From Breviolum minutum Mf 1.05b.01 (taxonomy: Eukaryota > Sar > Dinophyceae > Suessiales > Symbiodiniaceae), in NCBI GenBank assembly GCA_000507305.1, contig DF239871.1:92731-156730 (forward strand): DNA of 64,000 nucleotides. Direction: 5' to 3'. Shown here in pieces: positions 63,966 through 64,000 of the stretch. How positions within the stretch are numbered: the first letter of the stretch is position 1; every line of letters starts with the position of its first letter. The notes beneath the pieces were generated by a model, which was not told the origin of the DNA, did no database searches, and saw only the letters and a list, made by a program, of their open reading frames with translations. Position numbers and translations under genes: made by a program.

Positions 63966-64000
63966 TCGATGTCGATGTCGATGATGATGATGATGATGAT
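63714..64000. repeat. (GAT/GAC)n trinucleotide tract reaching the window edge
   Basis: GATGAC hexamer runs (63719-63840) pass into pure GAT runs broken by GTC GAT. The tract continues beyond base 64000. Open frames across it (Met-Thr repeats) are repeat artefacts. Confidence 0.95.

Noticed and set aside
1-64000. tRNA, rRNA, CRISPR, transposase or reverse transcriptase
   Set aside because: Looked for by eye on both strands; no convincing cloverleaf, rRNA core, spaced direct-repeat array or catalytic motif was seen. A covariance-model search would be needed for small RNAs.
1-64000. Counting every open frame of 60 codons or more as a gene
   Set aside because: At this base composition about as many frames of that length are expected by chance as are seen, so length alone carries no weight.

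Overview
The window reads as nuclear DNA of a photosynthetic dinoflagellate, most likely of the Symbiodiniaceae type. The reasons are a plastid pigment gene cut into 17 small exons, introns that mostly begin with GA or GC instead of GT, exons that almost always start with G after the acceptor AG, moderate GC content, sparse genes and long trinucleotide tracts. Nothing prokaryotic is visible (no operons, Shine-Dalgarno sites or CRISPR). I saw no rRNA or tRNA gene and no transposase or reverse transcriptase.

Three genes are recognised with good support, all on the minus strand. (1) 8359-16424 is chlP, geranylgeranyl reductase. It was assembled here exon by exon into one uninterrupted frame of 510 codons. 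(2) 55095-57854 is an Egl-9/PHD-type prolyl hydroxylase with its iron and 2-oxoglutarate residues intact. (3) 58186-59772 is a GT92/GT2-like glycosyltransferase directly upstream of it. The last two can be joined in phase across an ordinary 331-base intron, so they may be one glycosyltransferase-hydroxylase protein.

Weaker but splice-consistent models are a five-exon gene of unknown function (53498-54569, minus), a small three-exon gene on the plus strand (7083-7610), a SAP domain split by an intron (46527-46794, minus), a tandem array of acidic exon-like units (about 47690-48640), and isolated exon candidates near 18 kb, 31.5 kb and 62.5 kb.

Layout: 0-7 kb unassigned; 7.1-7.6 kb small plus-strand gene, tail to tail with chlP; 8.4-16.4 kb chlP; 16.4-46.5 kb mostly unassigned, with scattered minus-strand exon-like stretches (several hydrophobic) and a 590-base trinucleotide tract at 33.3-33.9 kb; 46.5-48.6 kb SAP exons and acidic array; 48.6-53.5 kb unassigned; 53.5-59.8 kb a compact minus-strand cluster; 59.8-64 kb repeats and one Ser/Pro-rich candidate.

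Limit: in DNA of this composition, open frames of 60-100 codons arise by chance in large numbers, so an open frame alone is not evidence of a gene. I relied on recognisable protein similarity and on matching splice phases. Exon joins are read by eye and have not been checked against transcripts.
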